Of a stretch of DNA of 64,000 nt, positions 1 to 9,694 are shown one piece after another; the first letter of the stretch is position 1, and every line of letters begins with the position of its first letter. The DNA comes from Doryteuthis pealeii. Taxonomy: Eukaryota > Mollusca > Cephalopoda > Myopsida > Loliginidae. The stretch lies in assembly GCA_023376005.1 (NCBI GenBank), contig CM042145.1, positions 101,989,091-102,053,090 of the forward strand, read 5' to 3'. A program made the translations under genes and the position numbers. The notes beneath the pieces are model-generated. The model was not told the origin of the DNA, did not search any database, and saw only the letters and a list, made by a program, of their open reading frames with translations.

Positions 1-422
1 TTATCTTGGGCTATATGTTGGATTTGAGTAGCTCTTCTAACTTCTTCCGGGCTGTCTACTTCTTAAGACTCTGGGCTGGCTGAAACGTCCTGTGTTTTTG
101 CTTGTTTTTTAGTAACAACACAAGACATTCATTTGGGGAATTCAAATTTTTATCAAAGTCTTCTTTCTCTTTCTTGGGTCTGGATTGCAATCACACATGT
201 ATGAGAATCTAGCCAAAGCTATGGTGTCTCCATCCTTCTACAGCTAGCTAGAAACTGATTATCTAAAAGCCATCTCTCCCACGCTTGCCAGGCAAACAGA
301 AAGAGAAGTCAAAATAGGGTTAAGGGACATCAATTAAAAATCCCTGTATTGTAAACCGTTAAGTTTGAATTAAAATACACTAACCGTGCATAATTGATAG
401 GACACCCATTAATTATGCAACA
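1..422 (-). mobile_element. LTR-like repeat, family F, copy 1 (cut by window edge)
   Basis: Read on the minus strand this starts TGTTGCATAATTAATGGG and shares blocks in the same order with segments near 9.1-9.5, 12.2-12.5 and 26.1-26.6 kb. These blocks are an ATTATG..(A/T)AGTGTA block near the start, a CT-rich middle and a region matching TCTTG..TTTAT near the end. The other copies contain an AATAAAG polyadenylation-like signal, which suggests a diverged LTR. The right end of the repeat lies outside the window, and no target-site duplication can be tested. A diverged non-LTR family is also possible. Confidence 0.4.
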
Positions 423-530
423 ATTGAATATTATTGTATCTCAAAATCTGTAACAGAAAGATTTTAACTAATTTCAAAACATAAACGTTGCAATCATGGA
501 AAAGTGATCAAATGTATGTTATATATATTT

Positions 531-812
531 ACCAACCCCTCCACACGAGCAGGATGTGACACAAGGTCAATTTCTTAAGTGGTGTTTAACAGGTTTGAAT
601 TCAGAATTTTTCCTTCTCCTAGACTGATTACCTAGCCAAGGTTAAAGAGCCCAGTCTGCCTGCTATTTACCCATAGCTGGAGGGAGAATTGGATTCATAT
701 CTTTCCCAAGGGTATTAGCACTATATGAAATTCAAACAGCTTCGTCCAGGAATTGAACTCGGGTTGACGAGTCCACTTCCTATGACTCTAACCATTAGAC
801 CACGCGCCTCCA
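531..812 (-). mobile_element. tRNA-derived SINE, family A, full-length copy
   Basis: On the minus strand the element begins with a tRNA-like head (GGTCTAATGGTTAGAGTC, then a B-box-like GAGTTCAATTCC). A conserved body follows (CTTGGGAAAG, CTCCCTCCAGCTATGGG, TGACCTTGTGTCACATCC) and it ends GGGGTTGGTAAATATATAT. The (TA)n next to its 3' end is the usual tail of this family here. A LINE-mobilised, RNA polymerase III-transcribed SINE is the natural reading. This copy defines the family for the other entries. Confidence 0.8.
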
Positions 813-1184
813 TCATATGTATGTTATAGAAACTTTCTCACTTTGTTTGGCATAAGGCCATGTAGAGAGGAATAAGGATGTTTTGTGAATTTTCACATAG
901 GGAAAGTTTACTTACTTAAAAAATGACTATGCAACATTCTGGCTTCTAGTAGCCTTGGACACCAACATCTGGCTCTAATGAAAAATATACAATTATCTCA
1001 GGTATGAGGAAAGCTTCTGAAGTAAAGTTTTCTGTGTGTCTCTTCTCTTCTGTGTATCTATCTGTCTCTTTCTCTCTTTCTCTATATATGTTAGTGTGTA
1101 TCTCTTTTGTCCAACTTTTTTATCTGCCTTTTTTTAGTTTGTATGTGTGTACTTCTGCCTTTTTTTATTTTCCTCCTCTGTTTC

Positions 1185-1188
<4 letters not shown>
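813..1188. other. Unassigned stretch
   Basis: No repeat family seen elsewhere in the window, no coding signature and no RNA gene could be recognised here. It grades into a pyrimidine-rich leader before the CT microsatellite. Confidence 0.4.
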
Positions 1189-1249
<61 letters not shown>

Positions 1250-1294
1250 CTCTCTATTTCTGTCTCTGTCTCTCTCTCTCTTTTTCTCTCTATT

Positions 1295-1349
<55 letters not shown>

Positions 1350-1428
1350 ATGTCTCTTTTCTCTTTCTTCTCTGTTTCATTCTGTCCCCTTCTCTCTCCT
1401 CTCTCTCTCTCTCTCTCTCTATACCCTC
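1189..1428. repeat. (CT)n microsatellite with interruptions
   Basis: A pure CT run of about 58 nt is followed by CT blocks interrupted by TTT, TATTTCTGT and TATGTC. It produces long Ser-Leu frames on the plus strand and Arg-Glu frames on the minus strand, which are not genes. The repeated interruption TTTCTCTCTATTTCTGTCTC shows local duplication within the array. Confidence 0.9.
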
Positions 1429-1429
1429 C

Positions 1430-2048
1430 TCTATTTAGCTCAATATTGGTGTTATAAATACCAGCAGTAGCATTTAAAGCCTTTTTTTCTACCTTTTTTT
1501 TGTTATATACCAATATAAGCAAATGCATTTTTCAGTCAAACTTAAAATCTTTATAAATCCCTTGATTTTAATTTCATGAACAAAATCTTTTATTTTCCTT
1601 TTATTAAGACACAGAGAAGAAGAAAAAAATGTGTAAGCTGTTGAGTCTTAGAAATACTCAAATTTCATTGTATAATTAAGTTGGAGCTTCAGCTGACCAC
1701 ATTAAACTTTCTTATTGTGGGAGAGAGAGAAAGGGAATTTTTTTGTTTTTTTTTTGTTAATGATGTTAACAGACAGTAAAATTGTTTAGTCCATTTGATA
1801 TGCTTATAAGTAAGACGTTATGTAATTTATGAATAATCATAAGTTGCTTCATTTTAAAGCTTTAAATACCGAAACTAAAGCAATTTATTGAAGATGACTA
1901 AAGATTTAACACTGAGACTAGAGTCTTCTTTTTATTTGGTTGTTGGCTGCACCACAGCAACCAATCCCCTCATAGTATCAACCGCCAGTATTTATTTACG
2001 AAAAAGGTTGGTACAGTGATGCATCTATGATGGTTGTCTTGAGTGAAG

Positions 2049-2080
<32 letters not shown>
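1430..2080. other. Unassigned AT-rich stretch
   Basis: AT-rich DNA with poly-T runs and a short TA tract at its right end. No repeat family, open frame with homology, or RNA gene was recognised. Confidence 0.4.
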
Positions 2081-2270
2081 GAGGATATGTACTTAATTGA
2101 AGTCATACCTAATTTTGAAAATTAATTAGTTAATAATTAATGAATTTTAGGTGGGCATATATGTTCAAATGTAAGGCTCATTTGAACATATATGCCTGCC
2201 TAAAATTCATTAATTATTAACTAATTAATTTTCAAAATTAGGTATGACTTCAATTAAGCACACATCCTCC
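2081..2270. repeat. Near-perfect palindrome (foldback element)
   Basis: The left arm (about 2081-2172) is matched by the reverse complement of the right arm (about 2181-2270), with few mismatches over roughly 90 nt and a spacer of about 8 nt. The outer ends read GAGGATATGTACTTAATTG and, reverse-complemented, GGAGGATGTGTGCTTAATTG. (TA)n tracts lie on both sides. A MITE or a recent inverted duplication would give this structure. No target-site duplication can be resolved inside the flanking TA repeats. Confidence 0.8.
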
Positions 2271-2328
2271 AAAAATTGTCGGCTTAAAGCCATATAAAAA
2301 TAAACACATTTGTTTGTTTACTTAACCT

Positions 2329-2361
<33 letters not shown>

Positions 2362-2508
2362 TAATAACAACAAACACAAAAAGAAGGTCACATATATAAA
2401 GACAGAAAAGCAAATAACTCATAAATTTAACGAGTAATATGTGTATCAAAACAAATAAATTACAGTAATCAAAATTTTACTGTTCAAGGTCCGTCCAGCA
2501 GAATATGC

Positions 2509-2748
2509 GGACCATATGACCTTTAGGCACCCCTTTTTGATCTCGGTTAAGAAAGGACATGTTTTTCATTTACACCATCAATATCCAGTTGTTTTAACAG
2601 ACGATTTTTAGATTTAAAAAAAAAATTATAAAACTAACCCCTAACCCTAACCCCTAACAAACAAACATCCGAATATTAACGGTGTAAATGAAAAACATGT
2701 CCTTTCTTAATCGAGATCAAAAAGGGGTGCCTAAAGGTAATATGGACC
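2509..2748. mobile_element. MITE family 1, copy 1, with 8-bp TSD
   Basis: Long terminal inverted repeats start GG(A/T)CCATAT and continue through CTTTAGGCACCCCTTTTTGATC. They are flanked by an exact 8-bp direct repeat, GAATATGC (2501-2508 and 2749-2756). The centre holds AACCCCTAACCCTAACCCC, a telomere-like motif. A second copy at 25239-25472 has the same ends and also an 8-bp TSD. An 8-bp TSD fits a hAT-type or P-type non-autonomous DNA transposon. No transposase frame is present. Confidence 0.85.
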
Positions 2749-2761
2749 GAATATGCTTTAT

Positions 2762-2859
2762 CCTCTCTAAAATTTCCACTGCTGATTAGACATTATACTC
2801 TTTCTTTACTATTTCTTCTTCTATTAGACTGAACTCAAGCAGTGGAAATTTTAGAGAGG
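2762..2859. repeat. Small foldback repeat
   Basis: CCTCTCTAAAATTTCCACTG at the left is the inverse complement of the right arm (2838-2859). The arms are about 22-27 nt and flank a pyrimidine-rich loop of about 55 nt. It abuts the right TSD of the neighbouring MITE closely but shares no ends with it. Confidence 0.6.
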
Positions 2860-2863
2860 GTAA

Positions 2864-3558
2864 AATAAGTTGTACCTTAGTAGCAGGCAACTAGATTTAA
2901 GTTGAACAACATGGAGTATTCAGGCATATGTTGGTCTTTCTCAGCTTCTCTTCAAAAACCTTCCTTTAAATAGGTTTTACCTAGGCTCTAGATTTGATCT
3001 TTTTGAAAACTTCTTTTTTAGGCACGAAAGGCCTCTTACTTTTGGCACCTAAAATAAGGTTTGCATTAAGTAGATATTTATTTTTAGAATCTAAAAATAT
3101 AACATTTTAAACTTAACATCAGGATTTTCATGTTTTAAATTAATTTTATATATTAATTTTTCATAGCAAAAATACTAAATTAAAGTTTTGAAATAAAATA
3201 ACTAATGCATTATAAAATTCATTCATTGTTAAATCAATACTAAAAATTTCATTAAAATCGGATAATTACCTGATTTTTGGTAAATTTTTTTGCAATTGCG
3301 AATGTTATGGCAAAATTGTAAACAAGCACTTAAAATCACCGAAAACGAGGCTAAATGGCGGATCGAGTCGAAATTGACCAAAACAAATGGTTTTAAATCT
3401 TTTAAAAATAAACTGCATATGTAATGATATTTTTCTTTTTTAATGATGGTCAGTATGTTACTACTTATCGATTTAGACAAAGTTTGACCTTAAATAATAG
3501 ATTTAATTATTCTTAATTCGCTTTTAAAACTCCTAGCAGACAAAATTATTGCTACTGC

Positions 3559-3560
<2 letters not shown>
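2864..3560. other. Unassigned AT-rich stretch
   Basis: Nothing recognisable: no repeat shared with the rest of the window, no frame with a family signature, no RNA gene. Confidence 0.4.
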
Positions 3561-3606
<46 letters not shown>

Positions 3607-3732
3607 TTTGAAAGAAGGGAAAAACTCAATAAACCGTTATTCTGTAATGAATTTATTTCGACCAAAACTTAAAAGGCTTTTAGAAATTTTCTTTCGACCA
3701 AAAAGTATTGAGTTTTTCCTTTCTTTCAAAGG
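3561..3732. repeat. (TA)n tract and adjoining foldback
   Basis: A pure TA run of about 42 nt leads into CCTTTGAAAGAAGGGAAAAA, which is inverted and nearly complete at 3705-3732. Inside the loop TTTCGACCAAAA occurs twice in direct orientation. The hairpin next to a TA array matches the pattern of other foldbacks in the window. Confidence 0.65.
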
Positions 3733-4169
3733 TAAATATTGCTCTGTATTTAATCTAAATTATAGATTATTATGCATTGAGCTCTCTCTAAAAAATAAAA
3801 ATCCTTGTATTTGCACCTACTAAAACATGCAATATAATTATAGAGTGAGATTTTGAAGATCCTATGTAGAATCATCCCTTACTACCAGTTTTGGATACCT
3901 TACATTTATATATATATATATATATATTTGACTTCCATCAGTCAAGGCTACCAATAGACATAGCAACAACTTTTCTTGACAGGTAAATTAATTATGGCAT
4001 TACACAAATGTATTTATTGTTTTTTATTTGTCTTCGGTTTTTATCATGGATGGAATGCTAGTGATAAAACAATTGTGAAATTAAATGATGAGGAAGAGTA
4101 AAAGAAGAATTGGAATTCTGCCTTTTCTAAGGGCAACCAGAATTCAAAATTTGTTCTCAAATTCTATTC

Positions 4170-4172
4170 CAC

Positions 4173-4203
<31 letters not shown>

Positions 4204-4282
4204 ATATATATACAGAGATGCTGATAGGTACGTGTCCTGCATCACACACTGAAATTGAAATTGAAACATGGTGTCTGTGTAT

Positions 4283-4326
<44 letters not shown>
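4170..4326. repeat. (TA)n tracts flanking a hammerhead-like fragment
   Basis: Two TA microsatellites (about 4170-4212 and 4286-4326) enclose an ~70-nt segment. The segment ends GTGTCTGTGTATGACTAT, matching the 3' ends of segments near 29.9 and 40.5 kb. The segment start, ACAGAGATGCTGATAGG, recurs inverted at 53085-53105. Confidence 0.7.
4244..4280 (+). ncRNA. Degenerate hammerhead-like module
   Basis: ACACA / TGTGT can form the closing helix and ACA / TGT a short helix III before C. GAAA is present, but the first core box is CTGAAAT rather than CTGANGA, so this copy is unlikely to be active. It is included because its 3' flank is shared with the better copies at 29870-29912 and 40503-40545. 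Confidence 0.3.
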
Positions 4327-4328
<2 letters not shown>

Positions 4329-4352
4329 TCACACACGTACACACACATGAGG

Positions 4353-4631
4353 GTGAGTTGAAAAGTTTATAGGCTTACTTCATTTCTGCTGTTGATGACT
4401 TTTTTTACCAATTGGATCCAAGCTCTGCAACACCAATAGAAGAAGTGTGTGAGATATGATTATGTTAAAAAATAAACCTTATTTGGTCACATTCCATAAG
4501 AGTATCTTGGTCAGCCCCTGAATTTTTCTTTTATATATACTTCTTCCATTGATGTTTCAGTGCTTGGATCTCATTGGTAAAAAAAATTCAACAGCAGATA
4601 TAATGTCATTGTATGAACTTTTCAACCCACT
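4353..4631. mobile_element. Foldback built from mariner-like ends
   Basis: The left end (GTTGAAAAGTTTATAGGC) and the inverted right end (GGGTTGAAAAGTTCATAC) are followed on both arms by related ~95-nt sequence running inward (CTGCTGTTGA, CCAA(G/T)..GATCCAAGC, AGAAGAAGT). Translated inward, the arm resembles the C-terminus of a mariner transposase (a Gln-Ala-Leu..His-Gln-Trp-Lys-Lys-Cys type stretch), so the element seems to be two mariner 3' ends head to head. The match is by recall of the family pattern only. Confidence 0.5.
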
Positions 4632-4702
4632 TTCATGTATATATATATATATATGAAAAGTGAATGGAAGTGAATCCAACAGTATGAAATAAATATTTTT
4701 AG

Positions 4703-4718
<16 letters not shown>

Positions 4719-4757
<39 letters not shown>

Positions 4758-4819
4758 AGAAAACAAAATAAAACATATAACATCATTTATTTGTTTTTTC
4801 TAAAAATATTTATTTCATA

Positions 4820-4863
<44 letters not shown>
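4719..4863. repeat. (TA)n tracts flanking an inverted AT-rich segment
   Basis: TA arrays at about 4719-4755 and 4820-4863 surround a short unit. GAAATAAATATTTTTAG before the first array is found inverted between the two arrays. The sequence to the left (GTGAATGGAAGTGAATCC) recurs at 29199 and, diverged, at 40845. Confidence 0.6.
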
Positions 4864-4867
<4 letters not shown>

Positions 4868-4870
4868 ACA

Positions 4871-5030
4871 GTAAAGTTGTCGGAGTGGCTTAAAGTCGGT
4901 ATCAGCCTGACAGCGAGGGAGTCTATCCCCTTTTCATTAGCGCTAGATCAAGGAGATTTTTTTTAGCATCTGAAGTGGAGTGCCACACCTACCATCAGCT
5001 CTTCACTTTACCACACAGATCCCTGTGCTA
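4871..5030 (-). mobile_element. tRNA-derived SINE, family B, truncated and fused to family A
   Basis: This matches the 3' two thirds of family B: TCGTCGG..GTGGC, AAAGTCGGTATCAGCC, GAGGGAGTCTATCCCC, TAGCGCTAGA. It stops at the point where complete copies continue toward their tRNA-like head. The sequence switches at about 5030 directly into family A in the same orientation, so the pair is a chimera or a precise nested insertion. Confidence 0.75.
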
Positions 5031-5294
5031 CACGAGTAGGATGTGACACAAGGTCAATTTCTTCAGCAGAGTTCAACAGGTTTGAATTCAGAGTTTTCTT
5101 TCTCCTAGACCGGTTGCCTAACCAAGGTTAAAGAGCCCAGTCTTCCCTACTATTCCTCCATGGCTGGAGGGAGAGTAAGATTCTTACCTTTCCCAAGGGT
5201 ATTAGCGCTAAGTGAAATGCAATTACCCCGACCAGGATTTGAACTCGGGGCGAGTCCATTTCCCATGACTTTAACTATTACACCACATGTTTCC
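5031..5294 (-). mobile_element. tRNA-derived SINE, family A
   Basis: The body blocks CAGGATGTGACACAAGG-like, CTCCTAGAC..GGTTGCC and GGCTGGAGGGAGA match the other minus-strand copies. The terminal GGGGTTGGTAAAT part is missing at the junction with family B. The tRNA-like head at the right is diverged. Confidence 0.75.
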
Positions 5295-5344
5295 TATATA
5301 TATATATATGTATGTATGTATGTGTGTGTATATATATATATATA

Positions 5345-5928
5345 ATTATTTAATTAACCAACAAGATTGATAACCTTTATGTATATTTTTCTAGTTAACT
5401 TCCTCTGTTTTATCTTTGTTGGAAAGATTATATGTACATATTCATAATAGACATATCATGAATAGTTTTACATTGTATACCTTTGAATGCATTATATATG
5501 TTATTTGCAACCTGAAAGAAAACAAAAAAAGCCAAAAATGAGGTCACATATTAAACAGTCTTAACATAAGTTGTCTCTAAGCAATAATGGTTGGTGCCAG
5601 GGTATTGCCATCTGTCTTGAGGACATCCAAGTTTTTTGGAATATTGCCAGACATTTTCTTCAGAAGTCTTTTCCTCTTGGAATTCTAATAAACAGGAACT
5701 TTGGCAAGAGAACTGTAGCATTCTAGAAATTGATGGGAGAAAAATGAACCGGTTTTTTGATTAAAAGAGAATATAAAAAGCTTTGGGGTTAATACAAGAA
5801 AACTTAAAGACTTACTGAAGTATCTGTCTATGTCAGAGAAAAGAGGAAGTGTTGGATCACAGCTGGTTACAATGGTAGTAAAACAATTCTTTGAGTGAGT
5901 GACATTTTTGAGGTTTATTGATTTAAAA
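5345..5928. other. Unassigned stretch before a hAT element
   Basis: No repeat or gene signature recognised. A 99-residue open frame on the minus strand in this region has no family pattern I know and overlaps the left end of the hAT element, so I treat it as chance. Confidence 0.4.
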
Positions 5929-6228
5929 CAGGGGTCGGCAATCTTTTGGAGAGAAGAGGGCCAAACAGCTATGCAGTGTCTCAAAGGAGGGCCATGACAT
6001 AAGCTCTTTATACAAAAATACCAAGAAAATTTGGGGGAAATTAGGTAAGCAAAAGGTTAAATGACTTTTAGCATATTTCATTCTCGGAAACAATTGTTCC
6101 CAAGCATATATACTTACAAATGATGCATTCATTGGATAATTAGAATCCAGGTGTTAAGTTGGTGGGCCGAACGAAAATGACTCGAGGGCCGGATGCAACT
6201 CATGGGCTGAGGGGTTGCCGACCCCCTG
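5929..6228. mobile_element. Non-autonomous hAT element with perfect 8-bp TSD
   Basis: The ends read CAGGGGTCGGCAA.. and ..GGTTGCCGACCCCCTG, the classic hAT terminal inverted repeat with GGCC-rich subterminal sequence (GAGGGCCA, GGGCCGAA, GGGCCGGA). ATTTAAAA is duplicated exactly at 5921-5928 and 6229-6236. At about 6005-6052 it contains AATACCAAGAAAATTTGG and a GGTTAA end matching family G (see 42165), so it carries a fragment of another element. No transposase is encoded. Confidence 0.93.
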
Positions 6229-6250
6229 ATTTAAAACATTCTTTGTTGTT

Positions 6251-6845
6251 GTTTGGTTTGGTTGCTTGGGTTTTACGGCATGTCAACTCTTGTTGATTTA
6301 TTTTATGCCAAAGAAGTTTTGTTTTATTCATTCTTGATGGGTATTCAATTTTTTTTATTTTTAAACACATTTTTTAAAACACATTTTTTGGGACTCATTT
6401 TTAAAATTTATTTAACCCATAGATGGAACCTTAACAGGTACTAGGCACTTTACATTCCCCAGACCTTCAGAATTGGAACCTCCCCATTAGGTAGAGTTTA
6501 ATGTCATACCCAGGAAACTAAGACCCTCAACCACCGACTTCTAGAACATATATGATAAAAAGAGTGGGGGCATGCTGTAAGGGCAATTGGTTTGGGACAA
6601 TCATATATGTGCTAGGACTTGATGTGACTAGTTGATTGATCAGAGGAGGCCTCTCTGACCAGCTGTCTAGCCTAAGTAAGGGCCAAATTGGAGTGTTTCA
6701 TGTCATGGACTGCTCAGCCATGAGGGTTCTGTCTTTAAGCATCCTGGGTTGCCACCCATGGCCAACAGGTGGCCTCATTGGGGGGGGGGGTCTTACCCTT
6801 CTTCAGAGGTACAGTCGGTGTATTCTAAAGCCCCAGTTGACAGGG
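6251..6845 (-). mobile_element. Interspersed repeat family C, full-length copy
   Basis: On the minus strand the repeat starts near CCCTGTCAACTGGGGC, includes GCCACCTGTTGGCCATGGGTG, TTAGTTTCCTGGGTATGAC-type and GGGTTAAAT..-type blocks, and ends TTGACATGCCGTAAAACC with a CCAA-rich tail. At least 12 copies or fragments occur in the window, all about 570-630 bp when complete. No protein is encoded. The simple-sequence tail suggests a retroposon, but no family name could be assigned. Confidence 0.7.
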
Positions 6846-6907
6846 CTGTTGTTGTCTGGATTGTTAGTCCTGACTAAGAAATAAGTTATATATTAATACA
6901 CACTTTG

Positions 6908-7168
6908 TGTAATAGTTACCATCATTGGAAATGGACAAATCCTGAACAAGGTTGTTTGCATTTCACATAGTGCTAGTATCCTTGGGAAAGGTATGAATCC
7001 AACTATTCTCCCTCCAGCTATGGGTAAAATAGTAGTGCAGATTGGGTTCTTTAACCTTGTTAATGGCAACTAGTCTAGTAGAAGGAAAACTGAATTCAAA
7101 CCTGTTAAACTCTGCATTAGAAATTGACCTTGTGTCACATCCTACTTGCACAGTGGGATTGGTAAATA
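6908..7168 (+). mobile_element. tRNA-derived SINE, family A
   Basis: Plus-strand copy with a diverged head (AATAGTTACCATCATTGG), the conserved body (CATAGTGCTAGTATCCTTGG, CTCCCTCCAGCTATGGG, TGACCTTGTGTCACATCC) and GGGATTGGTAAATATATAT at the end. Confidence 0.78.
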
Positions 7169-7387
7169 TATATATATATTAATACACGTGTGTCATGCCC
7201 TGTCATCATCTCAGATAAATAATGGACCATTCCATTTTGATTTATAACATATGAATGCATGTGTTTAAATGTTATGCTATGTCATCATACTCGGATAAAT
7301 AATGGACCATATCATAGTAATTGTGAGGAAAGAAAGGGAAGAAAAAGAATGTGCTTTTTCTTCCTCTTTCTTTCATCATTATGAGAA

Positions 7388-7970
7388 CTAGCAAATATAT
7401 GCACCCCCGGGTGCAAGTATTTAAGTTTAAATGTAATAAAATATTAGATTAAATCAGAAAGGCTAATGAAACTAATTAAGAATTCAAATAAAAAGATTTG
7501 AAACGGAGGGGGTATAATCGGAAAATAGAACAACTGAAACTTACTCTTTCATCACTTCCGTTTTTCAATGCTAAATTTTCATAATTTAACTATTTAGTTA
7601 AAATAGGAAGTAAAGAATAAAATTACAGTTATTTCTTCTTGTTAATGAATTTTTTTTAGAAACAATTAGAAATCAATAATACCAAGCACATTTTTATTAA
7701 AATCAGTTTTTTTAATATCAATATGCAAATTAGCTTTACGTTTACACTGAAAACTGGTATTTTGTTGTATATATAAATACAATTGCATGTTATTAGTATT
7801 TAGGTAAGGCAAACAGTATTAATAATGTCAAACAGTTTTATTATTAATTGAGGTTTAGATAAAATAAAATCATGGAGAATGTGACGTAAATAACTAAGGG
7901 AATTGTGACTTGAGTAGTAATATAGTTTCGGTTACAGACAGAAAAACCAACAATCTCCATTATAATAAGA
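7388..7970 (-). mobile_element. Non-autonomous Helitron copy H1
   Basis: On the minus strand it starts TCTTATTATAATGGAGATTG and ends with the hairpin TGCACCCGGGGGTGCA, then about 8 nt and CTAG. This is the 5'-TC...hairpin...CTRR-3' plan of Helitrons. The element sits between A and T on its own strand, as expected for Helitron insertion. No helicase is encoded. Near-identical ends recur at 22094, 22858 and 31976. Confidence 0.85.
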
Positions 7971-8121
7971 TTTCTCTCTGATGCACATTTAGTTAAACTG
8001 CTGTCTGATTCCTCTGCACAAGTGAGAAAGCAGAATAATCATTTTCAGTGTGTTGCAATTTTATTTTCTGTCAGTAATACACACACACACACACACAATG
8101 TTATATACCCACTTCATATTG

Positions 8122-8460
8122 AGTCTGTTAAGAGACAGATTGGTCACCCCCAACTGCATTTAAGGGTATCTGTAAGAATGATCTCAGGTGCTTTGGCATT
8201 ACCCTTCTATCTGAGAAAATTTGGCTCAGGACCACCCTCGGTGGCAGCAGGCTCTCTGCAGTGGACTGTTTGTGTCTTAAGTCACCCTGGTCGAACACCA
8301 TGAATCCAAGAGATCCAGAAGAAAGCAACGGCAACAAAGCACCGGCATATCAACATCTGCAGGGACAGCCTTCACATGTGACATCTGTGGTCGAGGCTGT
8401 TTTTCAAACATTGGACTTCAGTCACAGAAGGCTCTGTAAGAGACTGTGAAAATTGTCCAC
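8122..8460 (+). pseudogene. LINE pol C-terminal remnant (family 1)
   Basis: The frames around 8130-8450 correspond to the C-terminus of a non-LTR retrotransposon polyprotein: an Arg-Gln-Ile-Gly-His-Pro-Gln-Leu stretch, a Lys-Asn-Asp-Leu-Arg-Cys-Phe-Gly-Ile block, and a terminal Cys-Asp-Ile-Cys-Gly-Arg zinc-finger-like segment. One histidine of that segment is altered. The reading frame shifts several times, so it is dead. Related fragments lie at 27240-27690 (minus) and 49130-49990 (plus). Confidence 0.75.
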
Positions 8461-8864
8461 CAGCTTCTCTTTCTCTTCTTTTTTTTTCTCTTCTTCCTCC
8501 TCCTTTCACTTCCTCTTTCACTCTCTCGACACTCTGTTACTGAAGAACAAAAATGCAGTGCACCGTTCAGGCCAAAATAGGTCGCTTTTATAGCCAAATA
8601 AAAGTTGCAATGCACCATGGGCATTCACCCATAATGCCTCGCAACCTCAATAAAAAGTCCATTCTGCCCCCTCCAACTTCTTGATACTTCTTACTCAGAG
8701 TGGGCATAATTGCGTACCACATTCCTTCTTCCCCCAACCACATTCCTTTCCTTGCCAGGGACAGTTTTGCAGGCCAGGCATCGAGGACGCTTTGAGTCAG
8801 GTAAGTTTGACTCATTACTACAATTTCATCATCATCAGGGTGTAATCCCTCCCTATTGGCCATT

Positions 8865-9120
8865 AATCTTAGTAAGTCCTCTCAATGGCATCCAGTGTCC
8901 GTACAGTTGCTGCTTAATGTTTTTGTTGGTTGGTCAACATTGGTGGGTCTATGAGTAGGAGTCCATTACTTATGAATTTGTCCTTACTTCTCCAGCAGTG
9001 TCCATCAAGACGTGTCAACAACCATTTCTATCACCAATCGTACTTGATAATTCCTCTCGATGGCATCCAGTGTCTGCACAGATGCTAGTAAATGTTTTTG
9101 CTGGTTGGCCAACATTAGTG
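8865..9120. repeat. Pair of ~80-bp direct repeats
   Basis: Segments 8865-8945 and 9043-9120 both read CCTCTC(A/G)ATGGCATCCAGTG, then ..TGTTTTTG(T/C)TGGTTGG(T/C)C and CAACATT..TG. They are separated by about 100 nt. No coding signature was recognised in either. Confidence 0.6.
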
Positions 9121-9139
9121 TGAAGATAGTATAGAGGAA

Positions 9140-9543
9140 AGGAGATGAGATCTTACTTGTTCTTCTTTTTTCTTTTGGGCTGGGTAGTCTGTGCTTATTT
9201 CTTGGTTTGTAATAAACAAGCAAGACTTGGTTGGTTCTATAAGACATCTATTCTTTATTACAAAAAACCCAAGCTCAAAAGGGTTTTCTACTGTGGTAAG
9301 AAGCTGGCATCTTGGGAGCAAAGGACCCCTACATCTGCTTCCCTCAGCTAACAGCCAGCATCTGACTAACTCTAATTTCCATTCTCACGCCTTCTTTTAG
9401 CCAATCAGCATTCAGATCAGAGAAGGTTAAACTGCTGTCAATACCTTTTTTTCAACGGTTAATGGTAATTTTCCATTTTCCATTATTTGAATTTTAACTA
9501 CACTTACATACATAATTTGTAGGCTACCCATGTAACTACAAGG
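9140..9543 (-). mobile_element. LTR-like repeat, family F, copy 2
   Basis: On the minus strand it starts TGTAGTTACATGGGTAGCC, passes ATTATGTATGTAAGTGTAG, and contains AATAAAG-type signals before CAAGTCTTGCTTGTTTATTA. The block order matches the copies at 1-422, 12162-12509 and 26120-26577. An LTR with a polyadenylation signal in its 3' half is the best reading. The 3' boundary is uncertain and no TSD was found. Confidence 0.5.
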
Positions 9544-9694
9544 TACATAACCATTTTCTATTTTCTACATTGTTGTCATTAGCTAAGCCTAGTTTAGTTT
9601 GGCACAAGGCCAGAAGTATGAGGCATCCATTGATAAATTCTCTAGTAATAGTTTGCTAACCTAGACTGCTAACCAGTACACCAAACAAGTATGG

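Noticed and set aside
1004..1528. Long Ser-Leu and Arg-Glu open frames
   Set aside because: They are translations of a CT/GA microsatellite. No start context, splice signal or conserved domain.
2630..2665. True interstitial telomere
   Set aside because: Only 3-4 degenerate CCCTAA-like units, and they lie exactly at the centre of a MITE with intact TSDs.
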